NCBI GenBank assembly: GCA_039602395.1
Contig: JBCNJP010000251.1
Location: 53,491 to 117,490, forward strand
Length of the DNA stretch: 64,000 bases
Reading direction: 5' to 3'
Origin: Deinandra increscens subsp. villosa
Lineage: Eukaryota > Streptophyta > Magnoliopsida > Asterales > Asteraceae
The position numbers and the translations under genes were made by a program. Below are positions 1-10,448 of this stretch, in pieces. Below the pieces are notes generated by a model. The model was not told where the DNA came from, made no database searches, and was given only the letters and a program-made list of their open reading frames with translations. The first letter of the stretch is position 1. The number at the start of each line of letters is the position of its first letter.

Positions 1-501
1 TCCTGTGAAGACCTCTTCCGAGGTAATCTCACCCAAGATAAAATTTTACCTAGGTTCTCGGTAAAAATTTGTTATCTTTCGAGATAAGTTTTTATCAAAG
101 ACTTAAGAAAAGGTTTTTCACCTTAAAAGGAAATATCTAAGCAAGTTGTCCGATGGGACAACTGTTGGTCCAAGGAGAACATGTCACATCAACCCACCTT
201 TTTCTCTTTTACCAGAGCAAGTAGCACTTTTTTATAGTAACCGTCCCTTCCACATCCCCAATTTAAAGCAAATCGTTGTAACCTAAAACCCACAATCCCA
301 TGATTAAACAAATTAACTACACTCATTTACTCAGGGAATCTCTCATATACTTCCAAACCTTCACGTTTTCTACTTTCCTACTCCTATTTCTCCGATTCTG
401 TTTAAATTCTCAACCCACATCAACCACAAGTGGCACCAAAGGAAAGAAAGGCGAATCTTCTTCTGATGCAAACGCTCTAATTTCATGCTGACCACAATAC
501 A
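1..501. other. Non-coding leader before an additional ORF
   Basis: No coding sequence is convincing here. The stretch is AT-rich and sits directly upstream of the decayed ORF starting near 502, so it is probably the spacer or promoter of that ORF inside an older Copia element. The 63-codon reading frame at 300-491 has low-complexity content and no family resemblance that I can see. This is inference from position only. Confidence 0.35.
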
Positions 502-2422
502 GTGGCTCTATTATCAAAGACAGAGAAGAACAAAGTCTTTCATGACATGATAGATTTCCTTCAATCTTCACACATTCTCTATGCTCTCACGGTTTACCCA
601 AATATTTGCGAAGAAGTGATAACTGAATTCTGGCAAAATGCATCAAGAACAAAGAATGTTGCTGGAGTGTTTGAAGTACACTCGACTATTCAAGGTCATG
701 AGGTAACAATTACTGAGGAAGTAATAAGAACACATCTAAAATTCAGTGACTTAGGAGGCTTCAAGGATGTGCCATCCTCTGAATATCTTGCAACCTTAAG
801 GGTTGTGGGCTACGGAGGATCTGATAAGAAACTCAAGAAATCACAACTGTCATTCAAATGGAGGTTTCTGGCACATGTGATTCTGGCAAATCTGTCCTCA
901 AAGAAAAGTGTTGATGAACTCTCTTTAGTACAAGCCTCAGCTTTTCATGGTTTGGTACAAGGTCTAAACTTTAATTTCTCTAGAATGGTGTTGGATGGGA
1001 TGCTGGATAATTTAAAACCAAACAATGTTCATTTCTTCTATGTATCCCGGGTTTTTGCAACACATTCTAAAAGGATTAATACCAACTTTGAAAACCTCAA
1101 ACAAACTTTACCAATTAAGGGTCTCAAATGAAAAGTTGTTTTCATATCTTTCTAGTAATGAAAAGAACAAAGGCTATGCAGGCAGGGACACTGATCATCC
1201 CATACTTGTGCCTAGACCTCTAGTGGGTGCACCAATGGTGTAACCACAGGTAAATCCTGAGTTTCATGCTCAAGTTGTCAACCCTGTGATACCATCAGAG
1301 GTTGAACCCCCAACTATAAATCTTTCATCTTCTAAACATTTACCACTCAAAAACAGGAAGAGACAATCAAAATATGTCGATATTTCAGCCATTTCATCCC
1401 CTACCAATGATCCAGAAAATCCTGAAAAAAGAGGGTGCAAGGTCTACTCCATCTGTGCAACCCATAGCCACCCAAGCTTCAAGCCCTGCCAAGGACAAAG
1501 CTCCTAGGTAGAAAAGAGCCAAAAGGGATAGCCACACAAAAGGTGATTCTCCAAAAGGAGATGACCCTATAGGTTTGAATGTACTTCCCTCATTCACTAG
1601 TAAAACTCCAACAAGACCAGGCCAATTTACACCTCAAAGTGAAGTCGATAACATTTTATGTACCTCTTATGATACACCATCTCCAGAAACCTTATTTGCA
1701 GAAGATGTGTTAAAGAGCTTCAAAGAAAACTCACCCCAACCCCACTTTGGTAAGGAGTTCAGCCATAGGAGTATAGACATGGCTGATGTGAAAAGGGTTG
1801 CCACTACACTTGGTTCCCTATTAGAACCTGTGGACAGTGGAAACATCAATAAGACCCAATTCATGGCAACTATGTCATCTTCGAACATAAAGGTGCCTTC
1901 ACTAGTGCCCGAGGTAAATGAAGGTGTGTCTGGGAATCCCAGGTGCCAAGAAAACCAGGGTGAGGGATAGAATCAAGCCAGGCTTGATGGTCCTTCTATG
2001 CTCAAGGATACTGGCTTCAAACCAGTGGAGAGCAAACTCTCACTAAATGATTTAACGGTTTTCTACCAAAATTTACAAATACATGAAACTTTTCTTTCAT
2101 ACACTGTGAAATTGCAGGGTGAGGAATTGAAGAAAGTAAAGCATCAGCAGTCAACTTCAGTACATGAAGGAATTACCAGAGATGAGGACTCAAAGTCTAA
2201 AGCCACCTCTCCACCGCAAGAACTTGGCACAGAGAAAGATGATGCTGCCAAAATGGAGGGGTATAAGGCCTACAAAGAAGAAGACTTTATAGAAAATGGC
2301 TGGTACACAAGAGTGCCCAAGGAGGTTAGATTGAAGTTGTTTAAATCTGTGGGAAGAGAGCCTTTTACAATAGAAGAAGCATGGAAGAAGGTCTCAATAG
2401 CTGGCATCCTTGCAGTAGCCCC
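502..2422 (+). pseudogene. Copia-associated additional ORF, 5' part, decayed
   Basis: Reading frames at 502-1131, 1025-1243, 1286-1507, 1575-1970 and 1998-2422 line up as one protein broken by at least two frameshifts (near 1110 and 1510-1570) and several stops. The first segment has the pattern 'FLQSSHILYALT', 'ITEEVIRTHLKFSD' and 'WRFLAHVIL'. I recognise this from a long hypothetical ORF that accompanies Copia elements in Asteraceae; its function is unknown to me. The expected start reads GTG at 502, so the ATG itself may be lost. The tail is Ser/Thr/Pro/Lys-rich, as in those proteins. A gag-only retroelement inserted at 2423, and the protein continues in the same frame at 8179. It could also be a captured host fragment, but its setting inside retroelements argues against that. 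Confidence 0.5.
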
Positions 2423-2848
2423 TGTAGAGGCTAGATTATGAGGCTTGTAATATTAAATAAGTTGGGCTGGGCTTAGAGGGTTTAATTAGGATCATAGGCT
2501 AGTTTGATTATTGTTTTTAGGCTAGTTTATGATTGGGCTTGGGTTTACTATTGGGTTTATGATCCACAAGGGGCCCAATAGTAAACCCAATGGGGTGGCT
2601 ATATAAACCCCTCAAGACCTCCTCATTTGGGGGTGGCCAGTTTACGATTTAGAGAAGAGGAGCCAAGGTGTTTACGATTTGTGTTTTGTACCCGACAAGT
2701 TTACTTGTGTGCAAGATCAAGCTTTTATCGTTTAAATCATCGTTTTCTTGTGTTCTCTTCATCTCTATTCTTGAATCAATCACCTACGAGGATTCCGCAC
2801 TCATTTGTGATAGAAATATCGTGTGTTTGGGAGATTTCAGGACCTTCA
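2423..2848 (+). repeat. 5' LTR of gag-only element, copy 1
   Basis: The LTR runs from TGTAGAGG to GGACCTTCA and is matched by 7753-8178. A TATA box TATATAAA lies at 2600-2607, so transcription should start roughly 30 bp downstream. From about 2630 onward the short motif TTTACGAT begins to recur and continues into the leader. The boundary is fixed by the target duplication on the left and the PBS on the right. Confidence 0.93.
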
Positions 2849-2850
2849 AT

Positions 2851-2863
2851 TGGTATCAGAGCC
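2851..2863 (+). promoter_or_regulatory. Primer binding site, initiator Met-tRNA type
   Basis: TGGTATCAGAGCC starts two bases after the LTR end. This is the classical plant Copia primer site complementary to the 3' end of initiator methionine tRNA, and it is shared with the sister element at 48381. Confidence 0.9.
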
Positions 2864-3342
2864 AAGAATCTTAGATTCGAGGTTCTCACGATATAGATTC
2901 AAGTGTTTTCTGGGTTTTTGTTCAAGTTGTGTTGAAGATTCGAAGGTTTTCTGGGTTTACGACTGTTGCTGCTGCTGTGTTCTTCATCATCGGTGTGTTT
3001 ACGACTTCAAGATCACATTTTTAGGTGTTTACGACTCGGAGAAAAGAGATTACGACTGTACTTGTTTATCGTAAACGAGTTTACGATTTGGTTGGATCGC
3101 AAACACAGTTTACGACTTTGCAGCATCGGGAACAGGCGTTTACGACTCCGGTGGTCGTAATCATCAATCGTAATCAGGTTTACGACTTTTTGTGGCGGTT
3201 AAGGAGTTTACGATTTTAGGTTCAATTGTAAACAGCTTTCACGATCGTAATCATCCTTTTAAGATCGTAATCAGGTGTCTTTTATCGTAATCTCATATTT
3301 TGGACATTTGGACGTTAGTTTTAAGTTTCCTAAGCTTTCGTA

Positions 3343-5271
3343 ATGGATTCAGTTGAGAACAAGGATGATTTCACAGCTAAAGTTGACAATACTGAGATAT
3401 GCCGAATCCTACATGTGCTCGATTAATTCCTGGACTTAGGCAAATGTGTAAAAAATTTCAGTCAGAATTGTTTGAGACAAAGTGCGAGAGGAGTTCGTTT
3501 AAGGGTAGATGGCAAAAGAATGAGGAGAAGGTAAAAGCTCAGAAACTAGACATTGAGAAATATCGGAAGCTAGCAACGGAGAAGACTATCTTACATGATC
3601 GGGCTAGGATTGAGATATCTGAGCTTACACAGAAATTAAATGAACTGCAACAAAAATTTGATGAGCTGCAAGTCAAGTTTGATTGCAATCAGGAAAGAAA
3701 TCAGCGAATGCTCGATGCTGGAAAAGAATTGTCACATGCTGTTGTGACTGGTCAAGTTGGGAAACACACACCTGGATTTGGATCAGAAACGACTGATAAG
3801 GCCTTGGCTGCAAACAACATTATTCCTCCACCAGTTCCCAGAGACATTATAGGAATACTTCTTAGTGAGGAACAAGTTCAACGAACCACAGTCTGATTAT
3901 AAAGAAGTTGCTCCTCCTATTGATAGTGTCTTGGTTGGAACTACACCATTCACTCAAGAGGAAATAGACAACGAGGCAAACATGACATATGGTGAAGGGA
4001 GAATAGAGGACGTATCGAGAGATGATGCTGAGTGCCAGGAGTATAACAGATGTCATAGCTCCAAGTCTACTGATGAAGCTGGGATAGAGTTGAAACCATA
4101 CCCTAAAAATGAAACCCCATGCTTCAAAGTAATTGACGAAGTCAAAAGGGAAAAGGTGATCTTAACGACACGGCCTGAGGGGAAGATCTTTATGACATCT
4201 GGATCAATGTTTGACCAAGAACCAGATGTAGGATATGAACTACCATCCTTCTCCTCCAAGTTCAAGGGTATAACCGATGGAGTGATAAGTGAACCTAACG
4301 TTGAGAGGCCAAAGATCACCATCAAGCATCCGAGCATGAAACCAACAGCTGGAGTGAAGAATGAAAAACTCAAGGGAGTAGCTGTGTCTCCCATTTCTTC
4401 AGTTGGATCATGCAGTTGCTGTTGTAATTTCAAGAATGATGCTTCAACATCAGAAAATCCAAAGAGCACAAAGACGATGAGGACAGGTTCTACTCAGGCT
4501 TCAAGGAACCAGCAGAAAGTCAAATCTGAAGCAGCAGTCAAAGCAAAGAAGCAGACACAAGGCAAACCAGCTCCATATCAGCCACCAAAGATGAATGGGT
4601 ACACGTCTGACTTCTATCTAAAGAAGCAGACTTGCTTTAATTGTGGCATTGCTGGTCATATTGCTAGAAACTGTCTGTATCGCCCCTATGAACACTATTA
4701 TCCGAAAACTCAAAGGGTTTCATCTCAGGAGTCTGTGAAGTCTAAGCCAATGATGGTGCAAAAACCTAAGGCAATGAAGACTGTTACTCCTAAGGTTAAA
4801 CCCTCTGATCAACATTGGGGTGCTGCCAAAGCTGAAAGAAAATCTTCAAATCAAAACAACAGCTTTCCAAGTTACCAAAATTTTCAGAAAAAGGTGATGA
4901 AACCATTTTCAAAACAACCAAGGTCTGAAAAACCCAAAGTTACCCCTCCTAAGGTAACTAAAACTGTTTTAAAAAATGAATCTAAAACGAAGAAGGTTGA
5001 AATACCTAAAGTCACAGCTCCAAAGGTGACTAAAACAAAAACTGTTTTGAAAAATGAAACTAAAATGAAGAAGGTTGAAATACCTAAAGTCACAGCACCA
5101 AAAGTGACTAAAACAAATGTTAAATCACCTGGAACTTGAAAACCTAAAATCAAGGCAGCTACATCCCAACTTCCTGATTTGCTAAAAGGAATGTTTTTAA
5201 AAGAAATTTCATTCACTGATTCCTCAGGAGTACCCAGAAAAATAATGGCCTGGGTACTATTAGCTAACTAA
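3343..5271 (+). pseudogene. gag: Broken gag gene of gag-only element, copy 1
   Basis: Alignment by eye with the intact copy at 48729-50660 shows the damage. A 1-nt loss near 3400 shifts the frame just after the start at 3343. A 1-nt gain near 3890 restores it. A Trp codon has become TGA at 5137-5139, about 44 codons before the family stop at 5269-5271. The conserved gag sequence therefore runs in another frame from about 3399 to 3896. A coiled-coil-like N-terminal part, a CX2CX4HX4C zinc knuckle ('CFNCGIAGHIARNC', about 4631-4672) and a Lys-rich tandem-repeat tail are all still recognisable. The leader (2849-3342) is unlike that of the sister copy. The product would be truncated and unlikely to assemble, yet the LTRs are nearly identical, so this copy probably moved with proteins supplied in trans. 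Confidence 0.85.
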
Positions 5272-7752
5272 TCTCTCACTCTGTGCAGGAACGATCAAGG
5301 AGGATTATCACTAACGTTTTTATTACTAATTTGTTTGTTGATAAGTGATTGTTCCAGGCACAAGTTTAGGAGACGTATCTTCATGTCATGTCAAGTAATC
5401 TATAAATGGAAGGTATGTCTCATTGAGAGGTAAAAGGTCAAAATCAGCATGAAAGGTACTGTTCTTAACTTGGTTGTTTGAATGATGAGGCAGCAAAGGG
5501 TCTTTTGAGTCAAACCTATTTCATTAAAGTTTCAATTAAGCTGTTGATTGATTATGTGTTTGACTTCAAATGCAATGAAGTGTGCATGTCATGAAACCCA
5601 ATTTTCTAAAATTTTCAAAATCAATACTTTGAAAGTTAGCTTGGCCAGATGTCTTCAAAATTTTGTGTTTTGTTCTTTTAAGTGTGTTTGTGTGTTTTAT
5701 CTTTATTGTTTAAAAAAAAAGAAATGAAAAAATGATGTTCACAAAATTGTGACATTAAAAATCAAAAAGCAAGGGGAAGAAATGGAAAAGATGAAAATGT
5801 TGACCCCTCAAAAATAGTGTGCTTTTCAATTTTTAATTGTTTGTGTCTTGTTTTTGAGAAGTTTAGGGGAAGTAAAATGAATGTCTGGGTTGGAGATGGC
5901 TGACACGCGTAAGGCGGAAGTGAAAGGCAAGCTCCACGGTGATATGCTCGGTAGGCTCGACCTAAACTTTTGACCTCCAATGAAAGTGCAGTGAACTTAA
6001 AAGATATATATGTTTAGTTTCCATCCCAGGTTGCATGGCTTAAAAAAACTGAGTCCCGGCAAAAATGGGTTGAGAGTGGTAATTACCTAGTATTCACTCT
6101 CTCACACGCCATGTTTATGCTATCTTGACAACACCACAGAGCAAAAGAAAATGAAAAAGAAAGGAAAAAGAAAAAGAAAAAGAAAAGAAAAAGAAAATGA
6201 AAAAGAAAAGAGAATAAATAATCACTCAGTTGGTCTTCTTTGCGTGCTTAGCGGTCGACCTGATCACCAACTGATGGTTAATGAAATAAGTGGTAGTCAT
6301 AACGGTGTTGCATGGTTCCTCAAGTTGGGGGTTTGTGAATCCTCAATAAACTCTGAGGTTGGGTAGGTTTTGCTGTGTACGCTTGGGTGTGGGGACAATT
6401 AAACATGACGGTAATATTGTACTATATTAAGCATGACGCATTCGGTTGGGATTAAACGGGTTTGAGTTTAAAGCGGACAAACATACCGGCAATCACCTGG
6501 ACTAGTCGAGTAACTGAAGCTGAAAAGGGTTCCTCAGTCAGATTCATACGGTTTGATCCCTTGTAAACTTTCTCGTGTTTGATTTTGGTAAGTATTTGTT
6601 TGTTTTTATCTTTCGTGTGTGAGTCGTTAAGTTCTTTTTGGTATGTTTTCGTCTTGGCCAGGTTGATTTGAGAAGTCAAAATGTGTTTTTCATGGGTTTT
6701 AATGCATGACAATATGCCCCCGACAGATCTTAACAAATTTTTAGGGGAGGGAGTATGGGATAATAAGTATTATCCGAAGGGAACTCGAGGATGATACTTA
6801 TTATCTAATGGAAAAGACTTCCTCCGTCAGATCTTGACAAATTTTTAGGGGAAGGAGAGGGGATAATAAGTATTATCCGAAGGGAACTCGAGGATGATAC
6901 TTATTATCCGAAAAGACTTCCATAATACATAGTATCTGAAGGGAACTCGAAGATAATATGTATTATCTCAGGGGAAGTCCTTAGCTGAGGGGAAGTAATC
7001 AGCTAAGGGGAAGTCTTTAGAGGTCTTGGGTTCAGGGGAAGTTTTATAGAAAACCCGTAATCTATATTAGGGTTTTTTGGTTAAAATATTGTTAATTTGA
7101 ATCAACTGAACAGATGATAATTACCTCCTAACCCAAAGACCGGTCATCAAATGTCTGGTGGAGTATATTTTTTCAAATGTGTGTCAGACAGGTTGATGAG
7201 AGAAAGATGCTGCTGATGCTGCTGCTGCTCAAAGTTAAAGAACCAGCCGGACAAGACTTCCATCTGGAAAAGCAACTGTTCAAGGGAAGTTGTTGGTGTC
7301 TTTACAAGTTTTCAAAAGCTTCAAAAAGAGCTTCAAAGAAGTTGTTCACGTGTTTAGGGGAAGCTAAAGATTTCAAGTCAAATCTTTGAAAAAGAAAATG
7401 ATACAGAGAGCAGTCAGAGATCATGAAGTTTGAAGATCAACAATCAAGTTCTCCAAAGTTAGGAGGTTTTCAAAATTTACCCTCTACTTTTTGGAGATTC
7501 AAGACAGTTACCAAAGATTCAGCAAGAACCAGTTCTTTCAAGAGAAGTAAGTCAATGAGAGTCCTCCATTTCATTGCTTGTTCATTTCAAGAAGTTCAAG
7601 CTGATGCTGATTAAGAGGAAGTCCCAAGTGCCCGTCATGAAACTCACTGAAGATTTCTGCGGAAAGAATCTTCAGCAACATCTATGCTAGCCAGTCAAGA
7701 AGAAGTTATTCAAAGATCGAAGACAGTTAATATCACAAGCCTAGGGGAAGAT
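5272..7752 (+). other. Non-coding 3' region with repeated polypurine tracts
   Basis: About 2.5 kb between gag and the 3' LTR carries no credible coding sequence; a Lys-rich frame at 6151 lies in a purine run (about 6140-6212). AGGGGAAG or close variants recur at about 5772, 5864, 6740, 6847, 6970, 6987, 7005, 7034, 7355 and finally 7743, next to the LTR. Multiple purine tracts before the 3' LTR are a described Sirevirus trait. Inverted repeats GATAATAAGTAT/ATACTTATTATC occur at 6759-6805 and again at 6862-6908. The same region, slightly shorter, is in the sister copy at 50661-53077. Confidence 0.7.
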
Positions 7753-8178
7753 TGTAGAGGCTAGATTATGAGGCTTGTAATATTAAATAAGTTGGGCTGG
7801 GCTTAGAGGGTTTAATTAGGATCATAGGCTAGTTTGATTATTGTTTTTAGGCTAGTTTATGATTGGGCTTGGGTTTACTATTGGGTTTATGATCCACAAG
7901 GGGCCCAATATTAAACCCAATGGGGTGGCTATATAAACCCCTCAAGACCTCCTCATTTGGGGGTGGCCAGTTTACGATTTAGAGAAGAGGAGCCAAGGTG
8001 TTTACGATTTGTGTTTTGTACCCGACAAGTTTACTTGTGTGCAAGATCAAGCTTTTATCGTTTAAATCATCGTTTTCTTGTGTTCTCTTCATCTCTATTC
8101 TTGAATCAATCACCTACGAGGATTCCGCACTCGTTTGTGATAGAAATATCGTGTGTTTGGGAGATTTCAGGACCTTCA
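7753..8178 (+). repeat. 3' LTR of gag-only element, copy 1
   Basis: This is the partner of 2423-2848, 426 bp, with two visible mismatches. It is preceded by the polypurine tract CTAGGGGAAGAT and followed by the GCCCC target duplication. The TATA box is at 7930-7937. An open frame through this LTR into 8427 is a by-product of the insertion, not a fusion gene. Confidence 0.93.
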
Positions 8179-8377
8179 GCCCCACAGCAAAATAATCTGA
8201 AAGAACTCTTTCTCTTTACCATGATAGTTGCAGGAGCTCTTCCTGTTTCTATCTGGGAAGTTAAAAGAATCATAGTGAGAGACTTCATCACCCCTGAAAT
8301 GAGTGCAATTGCTGAAGAAGAAGGAGTTGACCTGGATGCTGAGACAAAAGTGATGGATGAAGATAATAATGATGATA

Positions 8378-8412
<35 letters not shown>

Positions 8413-8466
8413 AAGAAAGATGAATAAGAGGTTGAAAGTGTCTTGAAAGAAGGCACTGCTGAAAAT
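8179..8466 (+). pseudogene. Copia-associated additional ORF, 3' part
   Basis: Directly after the target duplication the frame interrupted at 2422 resumes ('APQQNNLKELF...'). It ends with an Asp-rich tail encoded by GAT/AAT repeats (about 8350-8410) and a TAA at 8425-8427. Coding-like sequence continues briefly beyond the stop until another LTR starts at 8467, so the original protein may have been longer. Function unknown. Confidence 0.55.
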
Positions 8467-8619
8467 TGTAGAGGTTAGATTATGAGGCTTGTAATATTAA
8501 ATATGTTGGGTTGGGCTTAGAGGGTTTCATTAGATTAGTAGGCTAGTTTTATTATTATGTTTAGGATAGTTTACTATTAGATATGGGCATGGGCTTGGGT
8601 TTATGATTAGGGTTTAAGA
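8467..8619 (+). repeat. Truncated LTR, third member of the gag-only family
   Basis: The first roughly 150 bp match the starts of the LTRs at 2423 and 47961 (TGTAGAGG, then GGCTTGTAATATTAAA). The match is then cut by the LTR end at 8620. It is more diverged than either complete copy. Whether it was a solo LTR or a full element cannot be seen. Confidence 0.8.
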
Positions 8620-9979
8620 TGTCACACCCCCAAAAATCCCACGCGCGATAACGCGCCGCAGGGAGCGTGACAAACCAGGATCGATGTCCATTAGTTACAC
8701 CAAACGACCAATAATTAATAAAAGGTTGTATATTTTACTAAAATATAAATACAGAGTTTTACAAATGCGGAAGCGTAATATGCTGAAAGTATTTATTGTA
8801 AAAACACCGCCACCCAAGGTGACGTGGCTTGTTCAAAGATAATAAAAGGGTTTCGAAGTCTCATGCATGCGTACTCGTGATACTCGAACATCTGCAACCT
8901 GAGAATAACATGCTAAAAAGTGTCAACACAAAGGTTGGTGAGTTCACAGGTTTATCAGTTCAAAAACAGTTCCAGTTCAGTGTAAAACAACTGCTCATCG
9001 ACAGTTCAAGTTCAGTTTAAGATTGATTGTTCAACAACAATCAAGTTGAGTTTAAGATTGACTATTCAACAACAGTCAGTTGAGTTTAAGATTGACTGTT
9101 CAACAACAGTCAAGTTGTAAGAGCATAATCACTAATATATATCAAATAGCTAGCTAGGCTATATACATGAAACTTCGCACGTTGATGGTCACCGAAGCTA
9201 ACAGTTGTTTATAGTTTGCACAGTTTGCCTTGTTGTGTTTAGGACGAATATAACACCCGTTCGATATCCAATCGAGTCAGCGCGACTGACCCGGGTGGGG
9301 TTTGTCAGACCCAGTAGTACTACAATATATTTCCCGCTATCGTCATTAATACTAACGGTACCATAAGAAGGACTTTGTTGTATAGTGTGCTACAAGTACT
9401 TCAAGTGATATATAAAAGTCTAATTATCTCAGTTGTGTAAATCATGCATGTTAATCTCCCCCAAAAGGATTAAAACAGTAAAATGGGGCCGTGAAACTCA
9501 CCTTAGGTTGCTCAGCAAAGTTTCCAAATAAACAGTTAATTCAAGTAGCAAGAACGAGTCTTGTGCAAGCAATCAATCACCTAACGAGCATGAATGTATA
9601 AGTGTGTGTTCTATAAACTATAAGTCTAACGTAAACGACACAAACGAAGGATCGTGTAATTCAGAACAAGTCGAGGATGGCACGTGTGCCAAATCCAAGC
9701 GATTATCGAAGTAATGCGAGAAAATACAATATATATTAATATTATATATTTTTTACTAAGTTCAAAGGTTTCAACAATAAATATATATAATATGTATATT
9801 TAAACCGAACGTGTTATGACGTTAATAACGGGTTACAAAACGATATATGTATATATAATTTCCTCTAAAAGTATCTAATCGTTTTCAATAAACCAACGAT
9901 ATACGTATATATATATATTAAATTTCACGAAAATATATTTATTTTTCCCTTTTACGTAACACCATGATTCTTGAGTTTT

Positions 9980-9981
<2 letters not shown>

Positions 9982-10041
<60 letters not shown>
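9982..10041. repeat. AT dinucleotide microsatellite
   Basis: About 29 uninterrupted AT units, surrounded by further AT-rich runs (9720-9930). Nothing coding lies here. Confidence 0.95.
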
Positions 10042-10046
<5 letters not shown>

Positions 10047-10214
10047 CATACGGATTTATTAAAACTATAGTTTGGTTTAAAACGTTAAAGTTTACGAGTT
10101 TAATAATCAATACATATTTTTACGGGTTTTAAACATTCGTAGGAAACCTTTTTAAACAAGTTTTGGTTGACCAACTACATGAAAATGCCAAAATAGAACT
10201 AAAATAAAAATATA

Positions 10215-10283
10215 GAGGTCGCCTGGATTCGAACCCGCGACCTCCATGGTATGATCGCCACGCCCTAACCATTGAGGCAAGTC
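10215..10283 (-). other. tRNA-like segment in the large LTR
   Basis: On the minus strand this contains a perfect RNA polymerase III B-box consensus GGTTCGAATCC (plus-strand 10225-10235). About 35 bp upstream is an A-box-like TGGTTAGGGCG with one mismatch, and a short acceptor-like pairing TTGCCT/AGGCGA brackets the unit. The T stem is poor and I cannot assign an anticodon. It is therefore called tRNA-derived rather than a functional tRNA. It is sense-oriented relative to its element. Confidence 0.5.
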
Positions 10284-10380
10284 TTCAGTTTGGTTCAAAA
10301 GTGATCGGAACTCCTTTTATCTAACAGCGCATACCAGAACTGAATAACATAATGAAAAGAAGACAGAAAAAGAAATCGCG

Positions 10381-10448
10381 TGGGTTGAGTTTCGAACTCT
10401 CGCCCCTTGCGTAACAAACCAGCGCTCGAACCACCCGGACACCAGACC
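10381..10448 (-). other. Second, more degenerate tRNA-like segment
   Basis: On the minus strand it reads GGTCTGGTGTCCGGGTGG and then, about 40 bp on, AGTTCGAAACTC, a B-box-like site with several mismatches. It lies about 100 bp from the tRNA-like unit at 10215. The likeness is weaker, so this is a low-confidence call. Confidence 0.3.

Larger units (their letters stand above)
2423..8178 (+). mobile_element. Non-autonomous gag-only Sirevirus-like LTR element, copy 1
   Basis: This is a complete insertion of 5756 bp. Two 426-bp LTRs (2423-2848, 7753-8178) begin TGTAGAGG and end TTCA. They differ at only two positions that I can see (2581 versus 7911, 2803 versus 8133). A perfect 5-bp target duplication GCCCC lies at 2418-2422 and 8179-8183. 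A PBS TGGTATCAGAGCC follows the 5' LTR and a purine tract AGGGGAAG precedes the 3' LTR. The internal region holds one gag-like gene with a CCHC knuckle and no protease, integrase or reverse transcriptase. That matches the published class of terminal-repeat elements with a gag domain (TR-GAG). The initiator-Met-tRNA PBS, long coiled-coil gag and repeated purine tracts point to the Sirevirus branch of Ty1/copia. A sister copy lies at 47961-53496. Confidence 0.93.

Noticed and set aside
2627..3219. Several 60-90 codon frames over the 5' LTR and leader of the gag-only element.
   Set aside because: They overlap each other in all frames, are repeated in the other LTR (7957-8195) and come from the TTTACGAC repeats. 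No protein-like composition.
6151..6366. Lys/Arg-rich 71-codon ORF.
   Set aside because: It is a translation of the AAAAAG-rich run in the non-coding 3' region of the gag-only element, and the sister copy does not keep the frame.
7957..8427. A 156-codon frame read as a fusion protein.
   Set aside because: It is the 3' LTR joined by chance to the resumed target ORF at 8179.
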